Source: Lichenihabitans psoromatis
GTDB lineage: Bacteria > Pseudomonadota > Alphaproteobacteria > Rhizobiales > Beijerinckiaceae
Length of the DNA: 64,000 bases
Direction: 5' to 3'
Assembly: GCF_004323635.1 (NCBI RefSeq)
Contig: NZ_CP036515.1
Coordinates: forward strand, 248,001 to 312,000
The notes under the pieces were generated by a model. The model ran no database searches. It was not told where the DNA came from and saw only the letters and a list, made by a program, of their open reading frames with translations. Position 1 is the stretch's first letter; each line of letters opens with the position of its first letter. Of this stretch, positions 9,987 to 18,027 are shown piece after piece. The position numbers and the translations under genes are program-made.

Positions 9987-10718
9987 TTATGCTGCCTCGT
10001 CGACATCCCCGCCGTCGGTCTCGGTCTCGGCATCAGCGTCGCCCTCGGCTTCACTCTCGGCATCGGCCTTGCCGGTGCGACGCGGGCCCTTCTGCAACTG
10101 CTCATCGAGCAGCTTCAGAGCTTCGCTGTCGGTCAGCTTTTGCACGGCCGAAATCTCACGGGCCATCCGGTCGAGCGCGGCCTCGTAAAGCTGCCGCTCG
10201 GAGTAAGACTGTTCCGGCTGTGCGTCGGAGCGATAAAGATCGCGGACCACTTCGGCGATGCTGACGAGATCGCCGGAATTGATCTTGGCTTCATATTCCT
10301 GCGCCCGTCGCGACCACATCGTGCGTTTGACGCGCGCCCGGCCCGTCAACGTGTCGAGCGAACGCTTGACCACATCCGGCTCGCTGAGCTTCCGCATGCC
10401 GACGCTGTGGACTTTGGGAACCGGCACCTTCAACTTCATCTTGTCTTTGGCGAAGCTGATGACGAACAGCTCGAGCTTGAAACCGGCGACCTCTTCCTCT
10501 TCGATCGCGACGATCTGACCGACACCATGCGCCGGATAGACGATGAATTCCTGCGCCTTGAAGCCATGCGCCTTTCCGGTCGGCTTGATGACCGGCTTGG
10601 CGGTCAAATCAGGCTTGAAGGCACCCGGCTTGCCGCCCATCGGTTGCCGGAACGTCGACATCCGATCGCCACCGATCTTATTGGCCGGAGCCCGTACGCT
10701 CTCACTCTTGTCCGTCAT
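9987..10718 (-). CDS. CarD/CdnL-family transcription regulator
   Basis: CarD-type proteins bind RNA polymerase beta and stabilise open complexes, especially at rRNA promoters. The N-terminal RNA-polymerase-interacting domain (KAQEFIVYPAHGVGQIVAIEEEEVAGFKLELFVI) and the helical DNA-binding part (VVKRSLDTLTGRARVKRTMWSRRAQEYEAKINSGD) are both clear. A basic, low-complexity N-terminal extension of ~45 residues and an acidic C-terminal tail rich in Glu, Asp and Ala flank them. The start at 10718 was chosen for the GGAG ahead of it; the frame remains open to 10766. The ferredoxin gene often found upstream of rhizobial carD is absent. Confidence 0.92.
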   Translation of the reverse strand: MTDKSESVRAPANKIGGDRMSTFRQPMGGKPGAFKPDLTAKPVIKPTGKAHGFKAQEFIVYPAHGVGQIVAIEEEEVAGFKLELFVISFAKDKMKLKVPVPKVHSVGMRKLSEPDVVKRSLDTLTGRARVKRTMWSRRAQEYEAKINSGDLVSIAEVVRDLYRSDAQPEQSYSERQLYEAALDRMAREISAVQKLTDSEALKLLDEQLQKGPRRTGKADAESEAEGDADAETETDGGDVDEAA

Positions 10719-10766
10719 CGATTTCATCTCCGTCGCCGCATGCGTTCGCCTCGGCGATGCCATCAC

Positions 10767-11472
10767 GCGGCGTAGCTGTTGTTCATCATTCAGGGCCGAC
10801 TCTCGTCAGCGCCCCAGTTGCTCGATCCGTCCCGTCATCCCCACGTCCGGCATTCCCCCTGCCCCGCTCACCCCACATTCGATGTCGCTCGTCACCGTCT
10901 GGCGGACGACCCCTCGCCGCTGAACCTCATCGACCCCTGGAGCCCGCCGACGCGATGTCGAACAGGAGCCACGTCATTGCTCGGAAGGTCTTGCTTTCAG
11001 ACTCAACATGCCGCATCTGCCGTGTGGACTGAGGAAGCGGACGCGAATCGCCTGGAGTGGCATCGAGCGTCTTCAGATCGTCGAACGAGCCTGCTTGACG
11101 CATCGTCGCGTCATGACGGCACCGTAACCGCTCCCAAGCAGATTGAGCTTGGTTGACATATGCGGTTGAACCACCTGAAACTGAACTCAAGAGCTTATGA
11201 CCGAAGCGGGCGGGAAAAAGCCCGCAAAACTAGTTTTAAGTTCCTGTTGCTACCACAACACAGCCCGAAAATCAAAGGTTTTGCTGATCTCGATTCGGTT
11301 TCTCCATGTCGAGCGAGCTTTCGGTCCTGTGCGACAGCGCGCATTGCTTGCAAACTCACCCGGCATCACGGTCGGGCCATCGCATGACAGCCCTTGGGTC
11401 ATGCTGCAGCAGAGGTCCGAGAAGAGGATGAAGCGGTTCGCTCGATTTTGAGCGATGCCCACCAACCGGGCG
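10767..11472. other. Long stretch with no convincing gene
   Basis: About 700 bases between the carD-like gene and the HugZ-like gene. Small frames exist on both strands but none shows a recognisable domain, a good ribosome-binding site or alphaproteobacterial coding character. Two small inverted repeats occur: CCAAGC/GCTTGG (11134-11152) and GCGGGC/GCCCGC (11206-11225). The latter is followed by AAAAC and lies in a locally A/T-richer stretch. No tRNA-like T-arm was seen. It could hold the carD promoter and possibly a small RNA. Confidence 0.4.
11206..11225. terminator. Possible small hairpin/terminator
   Basis: A 6-bp perfect stem GCGGGC/GCCCGC with an 8-base loop containing AAAAA, followed by AAAACTAGTTTTAAG. 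No gene immediately upstream explains it, so it may end an unannotated transcript or be incidental. Confidence 0.25.
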
Positions 11473-12249
11473 CTAGAGGCGCCGCCGCGCCGCCTCGGCC
11501 AGGTCGCGTAGAACGGCCCGAAGCGCGCCGGGATCGGTCACGCGATTGGGAAACACAACCCGCGCCGACATGTCGCCACAGATGAGATCGATCCCCTCCG
11601 GATCGATCCCGCTCGCTCGCCACGCGCCATCTTTGCCGCGCGCCAAGGCGGTGGCGTAAAGACGGAGCGCCTCGGTGTGGTCGCGGTTCATGTGATCGAC
11701 CGCATCGGCTTCGGCCGCGAGCAAAGGTGCGCAACCTGCAAGATCGGTCAGCACCTCGGCCCCCGTGAACCGCGCCGCCCGGGCGAAGCCGCCGTTCAGA
11801 TGCACGGCCGCGAGATCGAGCGTCCAGAAACCGAAATCCGGAAAGTCGACATAGAGCGCGGCCTTTGGGTTTCTGGCGAGAAAGCGTGCGCGAGCCTGTG
11901 CACGCTCACCCTCCGGCTCGAGCCGTCGCGCGCGGCCGACGATGCTGATCCGCGGATGCGCCAGCGGATCTCCCTTGCGGGTTTGGGTCAAGAGCAGTGA
12001 GCAGCGCGGATCAGTGTCGAGATGCCCGGTATGGGCCGCCAGCCGCGAGAGAAGCAGGAGTGGCGCGCCATCGGCCGCGGTCGCGACCGTGACGAGGCTC
12101 ACAAACGGCTGATGATCGGCGTCCTGCGTCGCCAGAGCACCGGCCCGGACGTCCCGAAGCAGGCGCTTGGCTTCCCCCAGCGCATCATAAGCAGCGGCCG
12201 GCGGGGATGGATTGGGCTCAGTCGCCGGTTGGTTGTCGGGCATGGACAA
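11473..12249 (-). CDS. HugZ-like PPOX-fold protein with DUF2470 domain
   Basis: The N-terminal ~150 residues form a split-barrel flavin-binding domain of the pyridoxamine-phosphate-oxidase family (LLRDVRAGALATQD, PFVSLVTVATAADGAPLLLLSRLAAHT, DPRCSLLLT). The C-terminal ~80 residues match the DUF2470 domain that often accompanies it (DHMNRDHTEALRLYA). Proteins with this arrangement include HugZ-type haem oxygenases and other haem- or flavin-related proteins. I see no haem uptake genes nearby, so a haem role is only suggested by family. It ends in a region with no other gene and is followed upstream by an ABC ATPase gene on the same strand. Confidence 0.82.
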   Translation of the reverse strand: MSMPDNQPATEPNPSPPAAAYDALGEAKRLLRDVRAGALATQDADHQPFVSLVTVATAADGAPLLLLSRLAAHTGHLDTDPRCSLLLTQTRKGDPLAHPRISIVGRARRLEPEGERAQARARFLARNPKAALYVDFPDFGFWTLDLAAVHLNGGFARAARFTGAEVLTDLAGCAPLLAAEADAVDHMNRDHTEALRLYATALARGKDGAWRASGIDPEGIDLICGDMSARVVFPNRVTDPGALRAVLRDLAEAARRRL

Positions 12250-12264
12250 TCGATCCGGTTCCCA

Positions 12265-13047
12265 TCAGTGGCGTTGCGTGCCGGAGATGAATTGCGTGAA
12301 CCGGGGCGACGCACCGCCGCCGAAGAGCGCTGCGGGAGCACCATCGTCGCAGACATGGCCATGATCGAAGAACACCACGCGATTGGACACATCGCGGGCG
12401 AACCCCATCTCATGCGTCACCACCAACATCGTGCGCCCTTCGTCCGCGAGGGCGCGCATCACCCGCAGCACCTCGCCGACGAGTTCGGGATCGAGGGCGG
12501 ATGTGGGCTCATCGAACAGCATCACGTCCGGTCGCATCGCCAGGGCGCGCGCGATAGCGGCGCGTTGCTGCTGCCCCCCCGACAGGTGCGCTGGATAGAA
12601 ATGCCGTTTGTCGGCGATGCCGACCTTGGCCAGAAGCGCCTCCGCCTCTTCGATACATTCGGCCTTCGGCCGCTTGAGAACGTGCAACGGTGCCTCGATG
12701 ACGTTCTGCAGAATGGTCATATGCGACCAGAGATTGAATCCCTGGAACACCATGCCGAGGCGGGTTCGGATGCGATCGACCTGACGGCGATCCTTCGGTT
12801 CGCTGGTGCCGCCGCTCCGTTTCCGCATCACGATGGTCTCGCCCGCGACCGTCACGGCGCCGGCATCCGGCGTCTCGAGCAAATTGATGCAGCGGAGGAA
12901 TGTGCTCTTGCCCGACCCGCTCGCCCCGAGAATCGAGATGACGTCCCCCTTATGGGCGTCGAGCGAAATCCCTTTCAAAACTTCGAGCGCCCCAAAGCTC
13001 TTGCGAAGGTCTTTGACCGACAGCGCGATCGGGCTGGTGCTGTTCAT
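12265..13047 (-). CDS. Amino-acid ABC transporter ATP-binding protein (HisP/GlnQ type)
   Basis: A 260-residue ABC ATPase of the polar-amino-acid class. Walker A is GASGSGKST, the Q-loop is [14 protein letters not shown], the signature is [15 protein letters not shown] and Walker B is [14 protein letters not shown]. An insertion of ~12 residues after the Walker A region ([16 protein letters not shown]) is as in HisP/OccP. The permease and binding protein genes that normally accompany such an ATPase are not next to it in this window, so it is an orphan component here. It lies 15 bases upstream of the HugZ-like gene. Confidence 0.9.
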   Translation of the reverse strand: MNSTSPIALSVKDLRKSFGALEVLKGISLDAHKGDVISILGASGSGKSTFLRCINLLETPDAGAVTVAGETIVMRKRSGGTSEPKDRRQVDRIRTRLGMVFQGFNLWSHMTILQNVIEAPLHVLKRPKAECIEEAEALLAKVGIADKRHFYPAHLSGGQQQRAAIARALAMRPDVMLFDEPTSALDPELVGEVLRVMRALADEGRTMLVVTHEMGFARDVSNRVVFFDHGHVCDDGAPAALFGGGASPRFTQFISGTQRH

Positions 13048-13402
13048 AGGGGCTCCGAACGAAGTCGCGGTTCAACGAGGCGGCGAAGAAGCAATGCGCC
13101 GCGTAGCGGCGACATGAGACTGTCATTTATTATGCAAGCCGCTTGCCCGTAGCCGCCGACGATTCGCCCATAAAGCTGCAATTCGGACGCGCCGCCAAGC
13201 GCAGACATGGACCAATACGCGAATTTCCAGGTAGAATCCGGAGATTAACGTTTTGTAAGCATATCCAAGCGGTAGATCGTGTAGGATGCGATTTCGAAAG
13301 GCTGTCACATTTCAGCCTCACTCGAGATTGAGTCTTCGCGGCTCGTTCGACGCCGCACCCTCCCGGGCGATGTGGCTCGACGGCTTGTGAGAAGGAAAGT
13401 TC
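13048..13402. promoter_or_regulatory. Intergenic region with the chvI promoter
   Basis: This divergent spacer between the ABC ATPase gene and chvI holds no convincing gene. It contains a perfect 6-bp inverted repeat, AGGCTG-N8-CAGCCT, at 13299-13318, about 85 bases before the chvI start. Two GANTC sites are also present (GATTC near 13160 and GAGTC near 13331). The inverted repeat is a candidate site for autoregulation. Confidence 0.4.
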
Positions 13403-14101
13403 ATGCCCGCCATTGCCCTCGTGGACGATGACCGCAATATTCTGACGTCCGTGTCGCTCTCCCTCGAGGCGGAAGGCTACCGCGTTCAAACCTACACGGA
13501 TGGTGCGGCGGCGCTGGACGGTCTCAAGGCAAGCCCACCCGATCTCGCCATCTTCGACATCAAGATGCCCCGCATGGATGGCATGGAGTTGTTGCGTCGG
13601 CTGCGGCAGAAGTCCGATTTGCCGGTCATCTTTCTCACCTCGAAGGACGACGAGATCGACGAACTCTTCGGTCTCAAGATGGGCGCGGACGACTTCATTC
13701 GGAAGCCCTTTTCGCAGCGCCTGCTGGTGGAGCGCGTCAAGGCGATCCTCCGCCGCGCCAATCCAAAGGAAGCTGCGGCCCAGAAGGAATCCGAAGCCAA
13801 GCAACTCGAGCGCGGCGCCCTGAAAATGGACCCTGAGCGGCATACCTGCACCTGGAATAACGATCCGGTTACCCTCACCGTGACCGAGTTCTTGATCCTG
13901 CAGGCGCTCGCAACCCGTCCTGGCGTTGTCAAGAGCCGCAACGCCTTGATGGATGCGGCCTATGATGATCAGGTCTATGTCGATGATCGGACGATCGACA
14001 GTCACATCAAGCGCCTTCGCAAGAAGTTCAAGCTGGTCGACGATGACTTCGAGATGATCGAAACGCTGTATGGCGTCGGCTATCGCTTCAAGGAAGGCTG
14101 A
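13403..14101 (+). CDS. chvI: Response regulator ChvI
   Basis: An OmpR-family response regulator of 232 residues. The receiver domain has the acidic pocket VDDD (residues 7-10), the phosphoacceptor Asp52 in [10 protein letters not shown] and Lys in [11 protein letters not shown]. The winged-helix output domain ([30 protein letters not shown] ... [13 protein letters not shown]) is the form seen in ChvI/ExoR-regulated systems of rhizobia, where the protein controls acid response, exopolysaccharide and host-contact genes. A ribosome-binding site GAAGGAAAG lies before the ATG. The kinase gene follows two bases after the stop. Confidence 0.95.
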   Translation: MPAIALVDDDRNILTSVSLSLEAEGYRVQTYTDGAAALDGLKASPPDLAIFDIKMPRMDGMELLRRLRQKSDLPVIFLTSKDDEIDELFGLKMGADDFIRKPFSQRLLVERVKAILRRANPKEAAAQKESEAKQLERGALKMDPERHTCTWNNDPVTLTVTEFLILQALATRPGVVKSRNALMDAAYDDQVYVDDRTIDSHIKRLRKKFKLVDDDFEMIETLYGVGYRFKEG

Positions 14102-14103
14102 AT

Positions 14104-16050
14104 TTGCGCTTTTTGGGCGGTCACCTGCCGGGTTCGCTTCGGACGGTTCTGCTCGATCGGCATGGGGGAGATGGCGCGGGGTCTGCGACCGGCGGTCGCG
14201 ACCGGCGGAAGATGAGACGAAGCGTCAGCCTCCGGATGCGGCGCTTCGTCAGAAGCGTCACCACACGCCTCTCGTCGTCGCTGACGCGCCGCATCGTGGT
14301 CTTGAACCTCGGCGGCCTTCTAGCGCTGTTGCTCCTGTTTTTATATCTCAATCAGTTCCGCGAAGGGCTGATCGACGCGCGGGTGCAGAGCCTGCAGACG
14401 CAGGGCGAGATCATCGCGGCTGCGATCGCGGCGTCCGCAACAGTCGAGACCGATGCGATCACGGTCGATCCGGAGAAGCTGCTGCAGCTCGCACCCGGTC
14501 AAAGCACCGGCGCCCCGGACGAAGACGCTTCGTCGCTGCAATTTTCCATTAACCCGGAAAAGATCGGCCCGGTGCTGCGTCGGCTTGTCTCCCCGACGCG
14601 GACCCGCGCCCGTGTGTTCGACAGCGAGGGCGAGTTGCTGCTCGACTCTCGATCCCTGTCCTTGCATGGCAACATCCTGCGATCCGATCTGCCGCCCCCC
14701 GATCCAAATGAAGCAACGCTGATCGAGCGCACCTGGAGCGAGGTCAAGCGCCGCTTCGGCCATACCGACGTCTCCCTGTTCGACGATGGCCGCAACGCCA
14801 AAGGCGTCGGCTTTCCAGAAGTCGCCCGCGCCCTCAAGGGGGCGACGCAATATGTCGTGCGGGTCAATAAGAAGGGCGAGACCATCGTCTCGGTCGCGGT
14901 GCCGATCGAACGCTTCAAAAACATCCGCGGCGCGCTGCTGCTGTCGACCCAGGGCGGCGATATCGACGCCATCATCGCGTCCGAACGATGGGCGTTCTTC
15001 CGCGTCTTTCTGCTGGCGGCCGGCGTGACCTTTCTGCTGTCGCTCCTGCTCGCCAATACGATCGCGGGTCCCATGCGCCGTCTCGCCGACGCCGCCGATC
15101 GGGTGCGCCGCGGCATCAATTCTCGCGAGGAAATCCCCGATTTCACGTCCCGCTCCGACGAGATCGGCCACCTCTCGGGGGCGCTCCGCGACATGACGGG
15201 CGCACTCTACCTTCGCATGGAGGCCATCGAGAGCTTTGCGGCCGACGTCGCCCATGAGCTGAAAAACCCGCTCACGTCGCTCCGAAGCGCCGTCGAAACC
15301 TTGCCGCGCATCAAATCCGAAGAATCGCGTGAACGTCTCATGTCGGTCATCCAGCACGACATCAGGCGTCTCGACCGTTTGATCAGCGACATCTCCGACG
15401 CGTCGCGTCTCGACGCAGAACTGGCGCGGGGCGCCACCGCCCAGGTCGATGTCAAACGCCTGCTGACGGCCGTCGTTGAAGTCGCAAATGGCGTGTCCCG
15501 CGATGACGGCGTGACGATTGCGCTCACGGTCGAGCCGAAGGCGACGGGCGAGCAGGATGACGACGCTTTCAAGGTCGAGGGCCATGATTCGCGCCTGGGC
15601 CAAGTCATGAACAACCTGATCGACAATGCCCGCTCGTTCTCGCCTGAGGGCGGTGTCGTCAACGTTCTGCTTCGCTCATGTTGTCTCGACGACGGTGACG
15701 AGGGAATAGCAGGCGTCGAAATCGTCGTAGAAGACGCCGGGCCGGGCATTCCGGCGGATGCGTTTGAGCGCATCTTCGAGCGCTTCTATACCGATCGCCC
15801 CGAACATGGTTTTGGGCAAAATTCCGGTCTGGGCCTCTCGATCTCACGTCAGATCATCGATGCACACGGAGGCCGCATCTTTGCGCGCAATCGGGAACCG
15901 CAGCACGACCTAGCCACGATGGGTGTCGACGATCATCCGGAGTGGAGCGACGAGTTCAAACGCGACATCGACGAGCCGGAGCAGAGCACGACAATCCCGA
16001 GGACCGCCGGTGCTCGCTTCATCGTCTGGCTGCCGCAGAGAGCCATTTGA
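14104..16050 (+). CDS. chvG: Sensor histidine kinase ChvG
   Basis: This membrane sensor kinase is the partner of ChvI. The first membrane helix (VVLNLGGLLALLLLFLYL) is followed by a periplasmic sensing domain of ~230 residues and a second helix (FLLAAGVTFLLSLLLANTI). HAMP, HisKA with the autophosphorylated His384 (AADVAHELKNPLTSL) and a HATPase domain come next (NNLIDNARSFSP, GPGIP, GLGLSISRQI). The frame opens with TTG at 14104; an ATG at 14212 would give 612 residues, nearer the usual length, so the N-terminus is uncertain. In rhizobia the ExoR protein restrains the periplasmic domain. The 3' end overlaps the HPr kinase gene by four bases. Confidence 0.94.
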   Translation: MRFLGGHLPGSLRTVLLDRHGGDGAGSATGGRDRRKMRRSVSLRMRRFVRSVTTRLSSSLTRRIVVLNLGGLLALLLLFLYLNQFREGLIDARVQSLQTQGEIIAAAIAASATVETDAITVDPEKLLQLAPGQSTGAPDEDASSLQFSINPEKIGPVLRRLVSPTRTRARVFDSEGELLLDSRSLSLHGNILRSDLPPPDPNEATLIERTWSEVKRRFGHTDVSLFDDGRNAKGVGFPEVARALKGATQYVVRVNKKGETIVSVAVPIERFKNIRGALLLSTQGGDIDAIIASERWAFFRVFLLAAGVTFLLSLLLANTIAGPMRRLADAADRVRRGINSREEIPDFTSRSDEIGHLSGALRDMTGALYLRMEAIESFAADVAHELKNPLTSLRSAVETLPRIKSEESRERLMSVIQHDIRRLDRLISDISDASRLDAELARGATAQVDVKRLLTAVVEVANGVSRDDGVTIALTVEPKATGEQDDDAFKVEGHDSRLGQVMNNLIDNARSFSPEGGVVNVLLRSCCLDDGDEGIAGVEIVVEDAGPGIPADAFERIFERFYTDRPEHGFGQNSGLGLSISRQIIDAHGGRIFARNREPQHDLATMGVDDHPEWSDEFKRDIDEPEQSTTIPRTAGARFIVWLPQRAI

Positions 16051-16517
16051 CCGACGACGCGACCCTCACATTCGTTCATGCGACGGCACTCGTGGTCGGC
16101 GAACAGGGCATTCTGATCCAAGGCCGCTCAGGAGCCGGCAAGTCCAGCTTGGCGCTGGCGCTGTTGGCGGAGGCATCGCACCATCATCGCTTCGCCCGCC
16201 TTGTCGGCGATGATCGCATCGGGCTAAGCCAGCAGAATAATCGCCTCATCGCACGACCTCACCGATCGATCGCCGGATCGATCGAATGGCGCGGGCTCGG
16301 CATCTGCGCAATCCTGCACGAGCCTGCCTGCGTGGTCAGTCTCGCGATCGAGCTCGACACCGAGGGTTTGATGCAGGCCGACCGCATTCCCGAGGCAACG
16401 CCGACGCTTTGCTTACTCGGCGTAAAGGTTCCACTGCTGACACTTCGCGCGACAGCCGGTTCACATGAAAACAGCTCTATAACGTTTCGTTATTTGGACC
16501 TGTGGCCTTCGCGCTGA
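16047..16517 (+). CDS. hprK: HPr kinase/phosphorylase, short alphaproteobacterial form
   Basis: This 156-residue protein is the C-terminal catalytic domain of HPr kinase without the N-terminal domain found in Firmicutes, the normal form in alphaproteobacteria. The P-loop GRSGAGKS (residues 26-33) and the following LALALLAEA helix are clear, as are VGDDRI and an SIEWRGLGI segment. It is expected to phosphorylate and dephosphorylate a serine of the HPr encoded two genes later. The only workable start is TTG at 16047, which overlaps the chvG stop as TTGA and implies translational coupling to the kinase gene. The usual C-terminal motif is less obvious. Confidence 0.9.
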   Translation: MTDDATLTFVHATALVVGEQGILIQGRSGAGKSSLALALLAEASHHHRFARLVGDDRIGLSQQNNRLIARPHRSIAGSIEWRGLGICAILHEPACVVSLAIELDTEGLMQADRIPEATPTLCLLGVKVPLLTLRATAGSHENSSITFRYLDLWPSR

Positions 16518-16628
16518 CAACGGAACAGTTCTAATATGCTTGCCAATTTCGCCGCAATGCACAAGATAGCGCCGGATAATCGGCGCGGGCGAGCATCTGG
16601 CATATTCGAGAATGATTGGTAACGCGCA

Positions 16629-17030
16629 ATGATCGGGATGGTCCTGGTGACCCACGGCCGCCTCGCGACCGAGTTTCGGGCCGCACTTGAGCATGTGGTC
16701 GGCCCGCAACGATGTATCGCGACGATTACGATTGGACCGGACGACGATATGGAAGCGCGTCGGCAAGACATCGTCGATGCGGTCGCTGAAGTCGATCAAG
16801 GCAGCGGCGTGGTTCTGTTGACCGATATGTTCGGAGGAACCCCGTCGAATCTTGCCATTTCGGTGATGTCAGGCAACCACGTCGAGGTCGTCGCCGGCAT
16901 CAACCTGCCGATGCTCATTAAACTGGCGTCCGTTCGGGACGTCGTCAATCTCGAGCAAGCGGTCATCCAAGCGCAGGATGCCGGGCGCAAATATATCAAT
17001 GTGGCCAGCCGGGTGTTGAACGGCAAATGA
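16629..17030 (+). CDS. PTS EIIA component, mannose (ManX) type
   Basis: A 133-residue EIIA of the mannose family. The phosphorylatable His9 lies in MVLVTHGRLA, and VLLTDMFGGTPSNLA is the typical second motif. In alphaproteobacteria this domain stands alone without EIIB/EIIC sugar permeases, so it serves as a phosphate acceptor in a regulatory phosphotransfer chain and is not expected to take part in sugar uptake. It is followed by the HPr gene with an ATGA overlap and preceded by hprK and chvGI. Confidence 0.93.
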   Translation: MIGMVLVTHGRLATEFRAALEHVVGPQRCIATITIGPDDDMEARRQDIVDAVAEVDQGSGVVLLTDMFGGTPSNLAISVMSGNHVEVVAGINLPMLIKLASVRDVVNLEQAVIQAQDAGRKYINVASRVLNGK

Positions 17031-17317
17031 GCCAGACCAGCGACGACGCGGTGTCACGCGAGCTCCCCATCATCAACCGGAAAGGGCTTCATGCGCGCGC
17101 GACGGCGAAATTCGTCCATTGCGTCGAGGCCTATGATGCCGAAGTCCGTGTCACCCGCGGGACCGACACTGTCGGCGGCCTGTCGATCATGGGCATCTTG
17201 ACGCTCGGCGCCGCCCAGGGAACCAGCATCCTCGTCAGCGCCACGGGGCCCGATGCGGCTCGCGTCCTTCAGGCTCTCGCTGATTTATTGGCCAATCGCT
17301 TCGGCGAAGACGAATAA
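17027..17317 (+). CDS. ptsH: Phosphocarrier protein HPr
   Basis: A 96-residue HPr-fold protein. The active-site His22 is in INRKGLHARATAKF, and the regulatory Ser53 lies in GGLSIMGILTLGA, the expected target of the HPr kinase encoded upstream. It overlaps the EIIA gene by four bases. With HprK, the EIIA and an enzyme I (probably elsewhere) it would form a regulatory phosphotransferase chain linked to ChvG/ChvI. It ends 77 bases before the convergent Hsp20 gene. Confidence 0.95.
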   Translation: MSQTSDDAVSRELPIINRKGLHARATAKFVHCVEAYDAEVRVTRGTDTVGGLSIMGILTLGAAQGTSILVSATGPDAARVLQALADLLANRFGEDE

Positions 17318-17350
17318 AACCTGTCGTTCGCAACATTGCAGCAAACAAAA

Positions 17351-17374
17351 AGGGCGCCCCTTTCGGGACGCCCT
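17351..17374 (-). terminator. Rho-independent terminator of the Hsp20 gene
   Basis: On the minus strand the sequence folds into AGGGCG-T-CCC / GGG-C-CGCCCT with a four-base loop and one mismatch, followed by TTTTTG. It lies 20 bases past the Hsp20 stop codon. Confidence 0.8.
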
Positions 17375-17393
17375 CGACACCGGTCTGACCGGG

Positions 17394-17858
17394 TCAGGCA
17401 GCTTTCGCCGCGACAATGCGCGGCCCGCTCGATCCGATGGCGATCTGACGCGGCTTCTGCGCCTCCGGGATCTCGCGGACGAGATCGACGTGCAGGAGAC
17501 CGTGCTCGAGGATCGCGCCCGTCACCTGAACGTGGTCGGCAAGCTGGAAGCGTCGCTCGAACGCCCGTGCCGCAATGCCCTGGTACAGCACCTCGACCTT
17601 GACGGCATCGCCTTCGACGGGGGCCTTGGACCCGCGAATCAAAAGCGTGTTCTCACGCGTCTCGATCGTCAGGTCGTTTTCGGAAAAGCCGGCAACCGCG
17701 ACCGAGATGCGATACGCGTTTTCGCCGGTCCGCTCGATATTGTAGGGGGGGTAGGATGGCGCCGCGCCTTCGACACCCGACATCTGATCGATAAGGGAAA
17801 ACAACCGGTCGAAACCGACGGTCGAGCGGTACAGCGGTGCAAGATCATATTGACGCAT
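17394..17858 (-). CDS. Small heat-shock protein Hsp20 (IbpA type)
   Basis: A 154-residue ATP-independent holdase of the alpha-crystallin family. The N-terminus MRQYDLAPLYRSTVGFDRLF is the rhizobial IbpA/HspA-type start. The alpha-crystallin domain spans residues ~45-135 (NIERTGENAYRISVAVAGF ... ENTLLIRGSK ... ARAFERRFQLADHVQV). A GGAGGAT ribosome-binding site sits 8 bases before the chosen ATG at 17858; the frame is open to 17882 but has no signal there. Expression is probably heat-controlled at two levels: an RpoH-type promoter (17949-17977) and a ROSE-like thermometer in the leader. Confidence 0.95.
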   Translation of the reverse strand: MRQYDLAPLYRSTVGFDRLFSLIDQMSGVEGAAPSYPPYNIERTGENAYRISVAVAGFSENDLTIETRENTLLIRGSKAPVEGDAVKVEVLYQGIAARAFERRFQLADHVQVTGAILEHGLLHVDLVREIPEAQKPRQIAIGSSGPRIVAAKAA

Positions 17859-17861
17859 GAC

Positions 17862-17909
17862 ATATCCTCCGAAAAGCGACATGTGCCCCGGGGCTTCGTG
17901 CTCCGAAGC
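17862..17909 (-). promoter_or_regulatory. ROSE-like RNA thermometer in the hsp20 leader
   Basis: On the minus strand the leader can form two hairpins. The first has the stem GCTTCG/CGAAGC with a 5-base loop (17893-17909). The second (17862-17882) pairs AUGUC-G-CUU with the ribosome-binding stretch GGAGGAUAU around a UUCG loop. The second contains UCGCU opposite the Shine-Dalgarno, matching the U(U/C)GCU signature of ROSE elements with a bulged or mismatched G. Such elements melt on heating and free the ribosome-binding site of hsp genes in rhizobia. Confidence 0.65.
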
Positions 17910-17948
17910 AATCAGGTAAGCGCGTCCATTACGGCCCGCGCAAACCAG

Positions 17949-17977
17949 ATTTAGGTGTGTCGATCCGGTGGTTCAAG
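17949..17977 (-). promoter_or_regulatory. Candidate RpoH (sigma-32) promoter of hsp20
   Basis: On the minus strand CTTGAA (17977-17972) and CCTAAAT (17955-17949) are separated by 16 bases, close to the heat-shock sigma consensus (CTTGAA and C-Y-x-ATxT). The transcript would include the ROSE-like leader. Confidence 0.5.
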
Positions 17978-18027
17978 AGGGTCGGATTGCACAAATTTCG
18001 CAAGCCGACCCTCACGTCAAACGTGGA

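Noticed and set aside
13247..13261. TTAACGTTTTGTAAG near chvI as a CtrA site
   Set aside because: The first half matches but the second half (TAAG instead of TTAA) does not.
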